Positions 52,843 through 61,008 of a stretch of DNA of 64,000 nt are shown piece after piece. This stretch comes from Clostridia bacterium. GTDB taxonomy: Bacteria; Bacillota; Clostridia; UMGS1840. A program made the position numbers and the translations under genes. The first letter of the stretch is position 1. The number at the start of each line of letters is the position of its first letter. Location of the stretch: NCBI GenBank assembly GCA_017468465.1, contig JAFUIN010000001.1, positions 78,425 through 142,424 on the forward strand. The letters run 5' to 3'. The notes beneath the pieces were generated by a model that saw only the letters and a list, made by a program, of their open reading frames with translations, made no database searches and was not told the origin of the DNA.

Positions 52843-54312
52843 ATGAACAGACAAATTGGCTTCGATAATGAAAAATATATTGAAATGCAGTCCAAATATA
52901 TTGGCGAGCGTGTGCTGAAGTTTGGCGATAAATTGTATTTAGAGCTCGGTGGAAAACTGTTTGATGATTACCATGCCTCCAGAGTGTTGCCCGGTTTTGA
53001 GCCGGACAGTAAAATCAAGATGCTGATGAATATGGCAGAGAAGCTGGAAATTGTTATTGTCATCAGCGCCATTGATATTGTGAAAAATAAAGTCAGAAGC
53101 GACTATAATCTGACCTATGACCTGGATACCATTCGCTTAATCAAAGCCTTTCAGGATTTAGGGCTTTTGGTGGGTAGTGTGGTAATTACCAAATACAGTG
53201 GACAAGAAGCGGTGGATATGTTCAAAAAACGGCTGGAAAATATGGGCATCCGCGTGTTCATTCATTATCCCATTCCGGGTTATCCCTCCAATGTGGAATA
53301 CATTGTAAGTGATGCCGGCTTCGGCAAAAATGAATATATTGAAACCAGTCGTCCCATTGTGGTGGTCACTGCTCCGGGTCCCGGCAGCGGAAAAATGGCT
53401 ACTTGTCTGTCGCAGCTTTATCATGAAAATAAGCGTGGAGTCAAAGCCGGATATGCAAAATTTGAAACCTTCCCAGTTTGGAATCTGCCCTTGAAACATC
53501 ACGTTAATTTGGCGTACGAGGCTGCAACTGTGGATTTGAACGACGTGAATATGATTGACCCCTTCCATTTGGATGCTTATGGGGAAACCACCGTGAATTA
53601 CAATCGTGATATTGAAGTCTTTCCGGTTCTCAATGCGATATTTCAAAAGATTTTGGGAGAAAGCCCCTATAAATCACCAACCGATATGGGTGTAAATATG
53701 GCAGGGAACTGCATCGTGAACGATGAAGTGGTGTGCCGTGCTTCAAAGGATGAAATTATCCGTCGTTATTATCAGGTTCAAAAAGACCGCATCAACGGCA
53801 AAGTGGATGATGATGTCTTATATAAAATGGAAATCATTATGAAACAGGCGGAAGTTACCGTTGAGGACCGTCCTGTTGTGGGTGCAGCCCTGAAAAAAGC
53901 CGAAGAAACAGAAGCACCCGCCTGTGCGATTGCGCTTCCCGACGGACGTATTGTGACCGGTAAAACCTCGGCACTTCTTGGTGCATCCAGTGCTGCACTT
54001 CTGAATGCCTTAAAAGAAATTCAAGGCATTGACGAAGCAGCGCATCTTATATCTCCCGAGGTTATCGAACCGCTGCAAAGCTTAAAAACAAATCATTTCG
54101 GCAGCAAAAACCCTCGTCTTCATACCGATGAAACCTTAATTGCGCTTTCTATTTGTGCAGCAAGTGACCCCATGGCAAAAAAAGTGCTGGAAGGGCTTAA
54201 CTTTATTAAGGGTTCAGAAGCTCATTCATCTGTGCTGCTTGCACCGGTGGACGAAAGTGTCTTCAAAAAATTGGGAATCAATTTGACTTGTGAAGCAGTA
54301 TATAATAAATAA
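52843..54312 (+). CDS. DUF1846 domain protein
   Basis: The 489-residue product matches DUF1846 over its length: RVLPGFEPDSKIKML, SAIDIVKNKVRSDYNLTYD, IVVVTAPGPGSGKMATCLSQ (a P-loop-like GPGSGK) and HLDAYGETTVNYNRD, with the C-terminal IVTGKTSALLGASSAA. The family is widespread in anaerobic Firmicutes; its role is not established. GAGGAGGTAACCT precedes the ATG. Own promoter and a terminator shared with mrp. Confidence 0.92.
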   Translation: MNRQIGFDNEKYIEMQSKYIGERVLKFGDKLYLELGGKLFDDYHASRVLPGFEPDSKIKMLMNMAEKLEIVIVISAIDIVKNKVRSDYNLTYDLDTIRLIKAFQDLGLLVGSVVITKYSGQEAVDMFKKRLENMGIRVFIHYPIPGYPSNVEYIVSDAGFGKNEYIETSRPIVVVTAPGPGSGKMATCLSQLYHENKRGVKAGYAKFETFPVWNLPLKHHVNLAYEAATVDLNDVNMIDPFHLDAYGETTVNYNRDIEVFPVLNAIFQKILGESPYKSPTDMGVNMAGNCIVNDEVVCRASKDEIIRRYYQVQKDRINGKVDDDVLYKMEIIMKQAEVTVEDRPVVGAALKKAEETEAPACAIALPDGRIVTGKTSALLGASSAALLNALKEIQGIDEAAHLISPEVIEPLQSLKTNHFGSKNPRLHTDETLIALSICAASDPMAKKVLEGLNFIKGSEAHSSVLLAPVDESVFKKLGINLTCEAVYNK

Positions 54313-54313
54313 A

Positions 54314-54354
54314 AAAATCCCAATGGGTTCACTTCATACCCGTTGGGATTTTTC
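54314..54354 (+). terminator. bidirectional terminator between DUF1846 and mrp
   Basis: AAAAATCCCAATGGG, 11-nt loop, CCCGTTGGGATTTTT, between the two convergent genes. Confidence 0.9.
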
Positions 54355-54358
54355 CATA

Positions 54359-55189
54359 TTAGCCATTCATTTTATCTAATAAAGGTTTGATTTCATCAAA
54401 GAATGCCATGTCTGCCGATTCTAATTCACCCTTGTCGCAAAGAGATGCGATTTCAGGCTTAATGGGCAGTTTAGCTAGCACCTCCAAATCAAACTCCTTA
54501 GCGATGGAATCAAGGTGGCTTTCACCAAATACAGAAATCTTTTTGCCGCAATCCGGACATTCCAGATAGCTGTAGTTTTCCACTAAACCTAAAATGGGAA
54601 TGTTCATCATTTGTGCCATTTTGACCGCTTTGGTCACAATCATGGAAACCAAATCCTGCGGAGAGGTTACAATGATGATACCATCTACGGGAATAGACTG
54701 GAATACCGTTAAGGGAACATCACCTGTTCCGGGAGGCATATCAATAAACATAAAGTCTACTTCTTTCCAGATCACGTCGGTCCAGAATTGCTTTACAGCG
54801 CCGCCGATTACAGGTCCACGCCATACAACAGGCTCGGTTTCATCGGGCAACAAGGAGTTGACAGAAATGGTTTTGATGCCGGTTTTGGTTGTTACAGGAT
54901 ACATCCCTGTATCGTCTCCATAGGCTTTTTCGGTGAGGCCGAAAACCTTTGGAATTGAGGGGCCGGTAATATCAGCATCCAAAACTGCTGCCTGATATCC
55001 GCTCTTTTGTGCGGCAATCGCCATCAGAGACGTCACCAGGGATTTTCCAACGCCACCTTTCCCACTGACAACACCAATTACTTTTTTTATTTTTGACAGC
55101 GGATGCGGATTTTCCAGAAAACTTTTGGGGTCTCTCTGGGCACAATTTTCCTGACAACTGCTGCAATCGTGATTACAAGATTCGCTCAT
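54359..55189 (-). CDS. Mrp/NBP35-type P-loop ATPase (Fe-S carrier)
   Basis: The product is 276 residues from the ATG at 55189; an in-frame extension upstream lacks a site. An N-terminal cysteine motif (CNHDCSSCQENC) resembles the cluster region of Nbp35-like proteins. The P-loop is VVSGKGGVGKSLVTS, followed by DADITGPSIPKVFG and FMFIDMPPGTGD-type DFMFIDMPPGTGDVPLTV. The C-terminal CPDCGKK binds a second metal or cluster. It functions in Fe-S cluster transfer. It has its own leftward sigma-A promoter. Confidence 0.94.
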   Translation of the reverse strand: MSESCNHDCSSCQENCAQRDPKSFLENPHPLSKIKKVIGVVSGKGGVGKSLVTSLMAIAAQKSGYQAAVLDADITGPSIPKVFGLTEKAYGDDTGMYPVTTKTGIKTISVNSLLPDETEPVVWRGPVIGGAVKQFWTDVIWKEVDFMFIDMPPGTGDVPLTVFQSIPVDGIIIVTSPQDLVSMIVTKAVKMAQMMNIPILGLVENYSYLECPDCGKKISVFGESHLDSIAKEFDLEVLAKLPIKPEIASLCDKGELESADMAFFDEIKPLLDKMNG

Positions 55190-55236
55190 TTTGAATGAAA
55201 CATCCTTTCCAGTGTAAAATATTATATCTATCCAGT

Positions 55237-55265
55237 AGTATAGCACTATTTTGAAAGCTTGTCAA
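55237..55265 (-). promoter_or_regulatory. leftward promoter of mrp
   Basis: On the minus strand TTGACA, 17 nt, TATACT, 48 nt before the mrp start. Confidence 0.8.
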
Positions 55266-55293
55266 ATCATTTCCGTGAAAAGAGCGTTTTTTC

Positions 55294-55322
55294 TTGAAAA
55301 AACAAGAGAGATATGATATAAT
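55294..55322 (+). promoter_or_regulatory. rightward promoter at the left edge of the comb element
   Basis: TTGAAA (55294-55299), 17 nt, TATAAT (55317-55322). The first hairpin of the element begins at the next base, so the element is the first thing transcribed. Confidence 0.75.
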
Positions 55323-55624
55323 GAGTTCAAGTGAAACTTGAACTCAGCGATATAAATTCCTGACGGAATTTGCGATATACCTTGCGGTGCGATATATTAC
55401 TTCGCAATGCGATATGTCCCTTCGGGACGAGATAAAGGAATTTATATCATATCGCAACCGAATGAAACGAGGTTATATCGCATTTGTGAAACAAATATAT
55501 CGCACGAGCGTGAGCGAGTATATCGCTGAAAATATTTGGCCTCTAAATCGTTCACTGATTTTATAATAAATTACCAAACAAGTTCTCATTTTTGAAGATA
55601 TAATTTGGAAAAGAGGCTTTTTTT
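55323..55624 (+). ncRNA. comb-like palindromic element, candidate structured RNA
   Basis: The left arm has GCGATAT at 55347, 55372, 55389 and 55409; the right arm has ATATCGC at 55449, 55475, 55497 and 55520. They pair in nested order. Every spacer is itself a hairpin, such as 55354-55371, 55379-55388, 55416-55428 and 55482-55496. A 10-bp hairpin (55323-55345) precedes the array. After it GCCTCT (55539) and AGAGGC (55612) close two inner hairpins before seven T, like a terminator. With the promoter upstream, this looks like a free-standing RNA of about 300 nt, or a repeat element with that shape. This 676-nt gap (55190-55865) holds no convincing gene. Confidence 0.65.
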
Positions 55625-55692
55625 CATACTGACTTGACACAATTATATAAAAAATGTCGAATGTAGTTAAAAAGGAAGGTTGCCTACGAAGC

Positions 55693-55729
55693 AACAACAT
55701 AAAAAGAAATAACTTGTATGTTGTTTTTT
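55693..55729 (+). terminator. terminator-like hairpin in the AKR leader
   Basis: AACAACATA, 15-nt loop, TATGTTGTT then a T-run, 140 nt before the aldo/keto reductase. A small hairpin GTTGC/GCAAC lies just before it. Confidence 0.6.
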
Positions 55730-55865
55730 CCAAAAAAGAATACGGTTTGGGAGTATGGCAATTTGTTTATACTTATGAAGAGGGACTGTGTTCAAGTTTA
55801 ACGTCATACATGGGGCGTATTCGTAAAAATAACCCACCCACAGATTACAAAAAAGGAGATATGAT

Positions 55866-56780
55866 ATGAAAACAATCAAAATAGGCGGCAAAATGGAAGC
55901 TTCAGCCATTTCATTGGGCTGTATGCGAATGAGTGAACTGGATGAAAGATGCGTGGATGCTGTGATGGATACCGCCATTGCAAATGGAATCAATTTTTTT
56001 GACCACGCAGATATCTATGGCGGTGGAAAGGCGGAACAGGTATTTGGAGAGTATCTGAAACGTCATCGCGGTCAAAGAGAACACATCATCATCCAGACGA
56101 AATGTGCCATTCATGACGGTCAGTTCGATTTTTCCAAGGAACATATCTTAAAATCGGTAGATGGCAGTCTGTCCCGACTGGGTGTGGATTATCTGGATGT
56201 TTTGTTGCTGCATCGTCCGGATACGCTGATGATTCCGGAGGAGGTTGCAGAAGCCTTTGATAGCTTGGAACAGTCCGGAAAGGTGAAATATTTTGGCGTT
56301 TCCAATCAGAATATGATGCAGATGGAGCTTTTGAAAACTGCAGTGAAGCAACCTTTGATGATCAATCAGTTGCAATTTTCTGTCACCGAGGCGGGAATGG
56401 TTACTTCGGGGATGAATGTAAATATGAAAAATGCCGAGTCGGTGATGCACGATGGTTCCTTCTTGGAATACAGCAGAATCAAAAACATTACCATTCAGAC
56501 TTGGTCTCCGTTCCAGCACGGCTTCTTTGGTGGAAGCTTTGTGGATAATGACAAATTTCCAAAGCTAAATCAAGTGCTTGCCGAAATTGGGGAGGCGCAC
56601 GGTCTTACGAAAACAGGAGTTGCAGCTGCCTGGATCTTACGTCATCCGGCAAATATGCAAATTGTTGCCGGCACAATGAATCCGAAGCGGTTGGAAGAAA
56701 TTTGCAAAGCAGGCGACGTGGAGCTGTCCCGTTCGGAATGGTATGAAATTTACCGTGCGGCAGGGCATACGCTTCCGTAA
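55866..56780 (+). CDS. aldo/keto reductase
   Basis: The 304-residue product has the AKR catalytic set: FFDHADIYGGGKAEQVFGEY (Asp and Tyr), IIIQTKCAIHDG (Lys) and VLLLHRPDTLM (His), with GVSNQNMMQME in the barrel and a C-terminal GTMNPKRLEEICKAGDVELS. It reduces a carbonyl with NADPH; substrate unknown. AAAAAAGGAGATATGAT precedes the ATG. A terminator-like hairpin lies in its leader. Confidence 0.94.
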   Translation: MKTIKIGGKMEASAISLGCMRMSELDERCVDAVMDTAIANGINFFDHADIYGGGKAEQVFGEYLKRHRGQREHIIIQTKCAIHDGQFDFSKEHILKSVDGSLSRLGVDYLDVLLLHRPDTLMIPEEVAEAFDSLEQSGKVKYFGVSNQNMMQMELLKTAVKQPLMINQLQFSVTEAGMVTSGMNVNMKNAESVMHDGSFLEYSRIKNITIQTWSPFQHGFFGGSFVDNDKFPKLNQVLAEIGEAHGLTKTGVAAAWILRHPANMQIVAGTMNPKRLEEICKAGDVELSRSEWYEIYRAAGHTLP

Positions 56781-56810
56781 TTTAAGGCAAAGAGACGGAG
56801 TGCTGAAACA

Positions 56811-56879
56811 ATGTTAACAAAGAAAGCATTTGTTATGGAAAGCTTGACAGCCGGAAACGTAAAATCTCTTATCAAATAA
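56811..56879 (+). CDS. 22-residue ORF after the aldo/keto reductase
   Basis: A short frame with GGAG about 10 nt upstream, encoding MLTKKAFVMESLTAGNVKSL and two more residues. It ends just before a terminator. Coding status is unproven; it may be a truncated remnant of an enzyme N-terminus. Confidence 0.25.
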   Translation: MLTKKAFVMESLTAGNVKSLIK

Positions 56880-56880
56880 A

Positions 56881-56909
56881 AAAAGGAACTGTACACAGTT
56901 CCTTTTTTT
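56881..56909 (+). terminator. terminator after the aldo/keto reductase
   Basis: GGAACTG, loop TACA, CAGTTCC, A-run before and T-run after, so it can serve the convergent sulP gene too. Confidence 0.9.
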
Positions 56910-56920
56910 GTTTACTTGTT

Positions 56921-58405
56921 TTATTTTGCAGCTGCAGCTTCTATAGAATCATATAAGAAATCCTGGCTGTGTTTTAATTTTTCAAACACTTTGGTGATTT
57001 CTTCATTTGCACCGTAAAGAATCAGCTTTTGACCTTTTTTCTCAAAATTATTTTTCAGGGCGATTAAGCTTTCTACGGCAGTTTCATCCACAAAAGAGAA
57101 TTTGCTCATATCAAAATATACCCCTGCTTCTGTTTCCTGTTCCAGCTGTTCACAGATTTTTTTCACGTTGCCAAAGAATAAAGAAGCTGTTTTTTCATCC
57201 GGTTGTGCTTTCTTTTTGGCATTCATCATGCGAATGACCGTGAACACCAATGCAAGCACAGTACCGCAGGCAACCCCCACGATTAAATCTTCCAAAACAG
57301 TAACAATCATAGTGACAAGCATTACAAGTGAATCTGCCACAGGCACCTTTCCGATTTTTAAGAAGCTGTCAAATTCCATCATTTTGAATGCAGTTACCAT
57401 CAAAATACCTGCCAGTGCCGCCATGGGAATATAGGCAGTAATCCAGGCAAAGCACACCACAATCAGCAAGATAATGAGGGCGTGAATGATACCGGAAAGT
57501 TTTGTTTTTCCGCCGTTGTTTACATTTACGGCACTTCTTACAATGGCACCGGTACCAATCAGACCGCCAAATAAGGGGGCAATCATGTTACCAATACCTT
57601 GTCCCACAAGTTCACGGTTGGGATTACTCTTCTGGTCCAGCATATCGTCTACAATCACAGCACTTAAAAGAGATTCAATGCTTGCCAGTAAGCACAGAGA
57701 AACTGAGCTGGAAAGAATTACGCTCCAGTTAAGATTGGTGAATACAGGCATCAGAAATTTTGGAAAACCGGTGGGAATCACCGCTCTGTCAGTAATTACT
57801 TCGGCACCGGGAATTAAGAAAATTGCAACTGCAACTGCTGCAATCAGTCCAATTAAAGAGGCGGGAATCACTTTGAAGAAGCCTTTGATTTTGTCGCAAG
57901 TTTTGTTGGTTTTGAAGTGGTTGACCCATTCTGCAATAATGGGGATAAACATAATGCTGATGACCACCAGTGCCAGAATGGGCGAGGTGGAAAAATCGGT
58001 AAATTGACCGGTAAAGATGGTAATGGCAATCCCGTTGGTGAAGCCCACTACCACAGGTTTTGGAATGTAATGCACATATTTTCCGAGCTTCAAAAGTCCC
58101 AAGAGTATCTGCAACGCACCAGCCAGCAGCATGGACATAATAAAGCCATGATAGCCGGCATTGTTGTAAGCATTGGCAAGCACCACAATCATCGCAGCGG
58201 TAGGACCATTGATCAAACCATGTGTTGCACCAAATAAGGTGGCAAAGATACCACAGAAAATTGCACCGTACAGACCTGCTGCAGCAGCGTTTGGGTCACC
58301 GGGCATAGATTGCATCCCGAAAGCAAGGGCTAAGGGCAGGGCAACAATGGCAACGGTAATTCCACCGATGATGTCGCCGCGAAGCGTTTGTTTGTTCAGT
58401 CGCAT
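56921..58405 (-). CDS. SulP family anion transporter with STAS domain
   Basis: A 494-residue protein. Membrane part with about 12 helices: GGITVAIVALPLALAFGM, FGATHGLINGPTAAMIVVL, and FGGLIGTGAIVRSAVNVNNG. A cytosolic STAS domain follows (VYFDMSKFSFVDETAVESL). The family exchanges sulfate, bicarbonate or carboxylates across the inner membrane. AAAAAGGAGGTTCCTT precedes the ATG. It lies 84 nt after frr on the same strand. Confidence 0.95.
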   Translation of the reverse strand: MRLNKQTLRGDIIGGITVAIVALPLALAFGMQSMPGDPNAAAAGLYGAIFCGIFATLFGATHGLINGPTAAMIVVLANAYNNAGYHGFIMSMLLAGALQILLGLLKLGKYVHYIPKPVVVGFTNGIAITIFTGQFTDFSTSPILALVVISIMFIPIIAEWVNHFKTNKTCDKIKGFFKVIPASLIGLIAAVAVAIFLIPGAEVITDRAVIPTGFPKFLMPVFTNLNWSVILSSSVSLCLLASIESLLSAVIVDDMLDQKSNPNRELVGQGIGNMIAPLFGGLIGTGAIVRSAVNVNNGGKTKLSGIIHALIILLIVVCFAWITAYIPMAALAGILMVTAFKMMEFDSFLKIGKVPVADSLVMLVTMIVTVLEDLIVGVACGTVLALVFTVIRMMNAKKKAQPDEKTASLFFGNVKKICEQLEQETEAGVYFDMSKFSFVDETAVESLIALKNNFEKKGQKLILYGANEEITKVFEKLKHSQDFLYDSIEAAAAK

Positions 58406-58441
58406 AAGGAACCTCCTTTTTCCTGATAAGCAAAGAGAGAG

Positions 58442-58464
58442 GGTAACTGTGTTTGGCAGTTACC
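58442..58464 (-). terminator. hairpin after frr
   Basis: GGTAACTG, 7-nt loop, CAGTTACC; a CT-rich tract rather than a pure T-run follows on the minus strand, so termination may be partial. Confidence 0.55.
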
Positions 58465-58489
58465 CTGATTTATCACACAATATAATGGA

Positions 58490-59044
58490 TTATACGGTCA
58501 TAATTTCTTTTTCTTTTGCCTGGGTGTGAGTGTCGATTTCTTTGATGAATTTATCGGTTAAGTCCTGCATATCTTTTTCACAGGCTTTGAGATCGTCTTC
58601 GGTGATTTCCGATTTTTTCTTCATATCTTTATATTTGTCCATACCGTCACGTCTGATGTTACGGATGGCAACTTTTGCATTTTCGCTGATTTTGTGAATT
58701 TCTTTTGCCAGATCTTTTCTTCTTTCTTCGGTTAAAGAGGGGAAAATCAAGCGAATAACTTTCCCGTCGTTGGTAGGATTGATGCCAATGTCTGCTTTTA
58801 AGATTGCTTTTTCAATGTCTCCCAAAATAGAAGCATCCCAGGGCTGAATCACCAGGGTTCTTGCTTCCGGAACAGACACAGAGCCAATCTGCGGAATGGG
58901 AGTGGCAGTGCCGTAATATTCTACGGTGATTTTATCCAGAATAGCGGGGTTTGCACGGCCTGCTTTTAACTGACCGAATTCGTGGAGCATAGAGTCCACA
59001 GATTTTTTCATTTTGTCCTGACAATCGTTGAATACTTGTTTCAT
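58490..59044 (-). CDS. frr: ribosome recycling factor
   Basis: The 184-residue product has the normal RRF length; the start at 59044 follows TGAAGGAGTTAACAAT. Family motifs: ELGQLKAGRANPA-type HEFGQLKAGRANPAIL, VEYYGTATPIPQIGSVSVPE, and LTEERRKDLAKEIHK. RRF splits post-termination ribosomes with EF-G. The usual pyrH-frr-uppS order is absent here; a lipoprotein gene precedes it by 41 nt. Confidence 0.97.
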   Translation of the reverse strand: MKQVFNDCQDKMKKSVDSMLHEFGQLKAGRANPAILDKITVEYYGTATPIPQIGSVSVPEARTLVIQPWDASILGDIEKAILKADIGINPTNDGKVIRLIFPSLTEERRKDLAKEIHKISENAKVAIRNIRRDGMDKYKDMKKKSEITEDDLKACEKDMQDLTDKFIKEIDTHTQAKEKEIMTV

Positions 59045-59085
59045 ATTGTTAACTCCTTCATATAAAATACTGATAATTGAGAACC

Positions 59086-59847
59086 TTATTTTTGAATATA
59101 ATCGTTTAAGTACCATTTCAGACAGATGTCTGTTGCTGTGCCGTCTGCCTTGATTTTTGCCATGATTTTTTCCACTTCGGAGGCCACTGTCGTATTATTA
59201 TGCTCAAATGCGACCACCAAATCATAGGGTGCTTCCTTGACAATGTGGCAAAAATCCTTTTTTGTTTGCATATTTTCAAAGGAAGCGTTGTCATATAATA
59301 TGCAGTCAACCAATTTTTGCGACAACGCGTAAAACAGCTCATCCCGGCTGTTATACACGGTGACAGATTCAAAATAGTGTTCTGCCATAAACTGTCCGGC
59401 AGAATGCTTCAGTACACCCACAGGTGTGCTTTGTGTTACCGAAAGCTCTTCTGTGTGAGAAAGGTACAGCATGGTGCTGTGAAAATACGGATTGGACAAC
59501 CGGAACATGGTGCTGGAATCGGAGGTTGCGGGGAGCTGCCCCCAAAGCATATCAACACTGCCGTTTTGCACAGCCTCCTGTAACGAGCTGTCCCAGGGGA
59601 GCACCACTTTGGTAACAGTCAGCTGCGATTCCTTTTCAAATGCGTCAATCAGACGGTTGTCCATTGTGTCATCCAGCGTAGGAACACCAATTCGGATTTC
59701 ATTCTTTTGTATAATTTTATCCCATTGGGTTGCACCCATTTTGGGAACGAATGCAGGCAGAGCGTTGTCGTTTTCGCTGTATTTTCCGCATCCGCAGGTG
59801 AGAAGTATCAGTAAGCAAATGGATATTACGAATCTTATTTTCTTCAT
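59086..59847 (-). CDS. family 3-type solute-binding lipoprotein
   Basis: The 253-residue product has a lipoprotein signal (ICLLILLTCGC, cysteine near 20). The mature part resembles family 3 binding proteins: EIRIGVPTLDDTMDNRLIDA, GSVDMLWGQLPATSDSS, SNPYFHSTMLYL and VGVLKHSAGQFMAEHYF. No permease or ATPase is beside it, so it may work with a distant transporter or as a sensor. A weak leader precedes it. Confidence 0.85.
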   Translation of the reverse strand: MKKIRFVISICLLILLTCGCGKYSENDNALPAFVPKMGATQWDKIIQKNEIRIGVPTLDDTMDNRLIDAFEKESQLTVTKVVLPWDSSLQEAVQNGSVDMLWGQLPATSDSSTMFRLSNPYFHSTMLYLSHTEELSVTQSTPVGVLKHSAGQFMAEHYFESVTVYNSRDELFYALSQKLVDCILYDNASFENMQTKKDFCHIVKEAPYDLVVAFEHNNTTVASEVEKIMAKIKADGTATDICLKWYLNDYIQK

Positions 59848-59980
59848 TCCATCACACCTTTCTTGTCTATTTTAACATATTTGGCAGATGAATGCAAGTT
59901 TTTTTTCAAAATCCTATAACTTTATTTTCTGTGGGATAATTTTTTCGTTGAGATTTCGCAGAAAAATGCATTTGAAAGAG

Positions 59981-60012
59981 TAACACCGCCTACCATTTGA
60001 TAAGCGGTGTTA
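59981..60012 (-). terminator. hairpin after the 60061 lipoprotein gene
   Basis: TAACACCGC, 14-nt loop, GCGGTGTTA, 48 nt past the lipoprotein stop on the minus strand. The T-run is weak. Confidence 0.55.
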
Positions 60013-60060
60013 TTGTGTCCTACAAAATACATTAAAGTTTTTTGAGAATTCCGTTCAATT

Positions 60061-60528
60061 TTAATCAATTTCGTCAATATCTACGCCAGCAAAACTTTTC
60101 ATTTCAACACAGTCAAAATCATCATTTCCGTGATTAGTGGCCGCTTGAAGTGTAGGGTCACTAAAATTATATGTATCGACATAATGGTATAGATGCAGCA
60201 CAAAAGGTGGACTAATTTCTACTCCCATTGGATTTATATATGTCATATTTCCGATAACTTTATATACCCTACAGGCAAATTCTTTTCCGGGATACTTATC
60301 ATATGTGATGATTTCATCATGTGAGTAAGTAACACTTTCTCCGTCAATGTAGGGCGAACATTCAATGTTCGATTTCAAAATATCTGACTCATTGGCTAAC
60401 CAATTTGTAGCCCAATCACAAGACGCATCATACATAAGTTCTAAGTTGCTTTTTGTGCTTGCACAACCCGAAAAACTTACTACTACTAAAAATAAGCAAA
60501 GAAATGTTTTTAATAATTTCTGTTTCAT
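60061..60528 (-). CDS. uncharacterised lipoprotein
   Basis: The product is 155 residues from the ATG at 60528 (GGAGGTTTCATCT upstream); the frame extending to 60588 crosses the attenuator hairpin and is not the start. The lipobox VVSFSGCAS places the cysteine near 22. The mature part has EYSPYIDGESVTYSH-like CSPYIDGESVTYSHDE and GNMTYINPMGVEISPPFVLH with no recognised domain. Its transcript begins with the structured leader at 60553-60716. Confidence 0.75.
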   Translation of the reverse strand: MKQKLLKTFLCLFLVVVSFSGCASTKSNLELMYDASCDWATNWLANESDILKSNIECSPYIDGESVTYSHDEIITYDKYPGKEFACRVYKVIGNMTYINPMGVEISPPFVLHLYHYVDTYNFSDPTLQAATNHGNDDFDCVEMKSFAGVDIDEID

Positions 60529-60552
60529 AGATGAAACCTCCTTGAAAATGAT

Positions 60553-60716
60553 AAAAAAAGTGTGCCCCAATCTTTGGAACACACCCAAAAAGTGCAGTCC
60601 CTCGATTGTTGCTACACAATGCTCTACCTATTTTTCACAGGAATGAGTAAGAGAGAAAACACCTTTTTACAAAGGTTATTTTCCCTATGAAAAGTAGTTT
60701 TATGCATTTGTGTAGC
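60553..60716 (-). promoter_or_regulatory. structured 5' leader with attenuator
   Basis: The RNA would begin near 60716. Its first bases, complementary to GCTACACA-ATGC at 60611-60622, close a 12-bp helix with 60704-60716. Inside lie CTAC/GTAG with TTTTCA/TGAAAA pairing and a 6-bp hairpin at 60661-60676. Then comes a terminator: GTGTG and CCAA paired with TTGG and CACAC (60560-60584), followed by seven T on the minus strand. It reads like an aptamer plus expression platform, but I do not recognise a known riboswitch or T-box. Confidence 0.6.
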
Positions 60717-60722
60717 ATACAC

Positions 60723-60751
60723 AGTATATCACAGTTGGTGTGATTTGACAA
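60723..60751 (-). promoter_or_regulatory. promoter of the 60061 lipoprotein transcript
   Basis: On the minus strand TTGTCA, 17 nt, TATACT, placing the start near 60716. Confidence 0.7.
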
Positions 60752-60932
60752 GCCTTTTTCGACATTTTCAGCAAAGTGCCCTTTTGTGGTTATCTCCTTC
60801 TGGTGGATATCCCCGAAAGAGGTAAAAACCGACACTTTTATATATCTGCCTATTAATTTTCTAAAAAACTATGGCTTTTAAGCAGTAAAATCAATAAAAA
60901 AATTCCGGTCGGAAAATCTTCCGGGAAAAGCC

Positions 60933-60957
60933 GACACTTATAAATGACACTTATAAA
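60933..60957. repeat. tandem 12-bp direct repeat beside the DUF559 element
   Basis: GACACTTATAAA occurs twice, one base apart (60933-60944 and 60946-60957); a third, imperfect copy is at 60831. It abuts the left end of the element. The gap between the lipoprotein leader and this point holds no gene. Confidence 0.6.
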
Positions 60958-61008
60958 AAAGGCTCCCTTGTGTAAAGGGAGCTGTCAACGAAGTTGACTG
61001 AGGGATTG
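60955..61008. repeat. left inverted terminal repeat
   Basis: Two hairpins (60962-60982 and 60984-60998) followed by TGAGGGATTG. It encodes the last seven codons and stop of the DUF559 gene. Confidence 0.8.

Noticed and set aside
55654-55869. 71-codon frame on the plus strand before the aldo/keto reductase
   Set aside because: No ribosome site, it runs through a terminator-like hairpin, and it overlaps the reductase start; composition gives no family match.
60560-60716. T-box interpretation of the leader before the lipoprotein
   Set aside because: There is no T-box sequence (the AGGGTGG-type core) and no synthetase or amino-acid gene downstream.
60635-60835. 66-codon minus-strand frame over the lipoprotein leader
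   Set aside because: It spans the promoter and the structured leader and has no ribosome site; it is a by-product of those elements.
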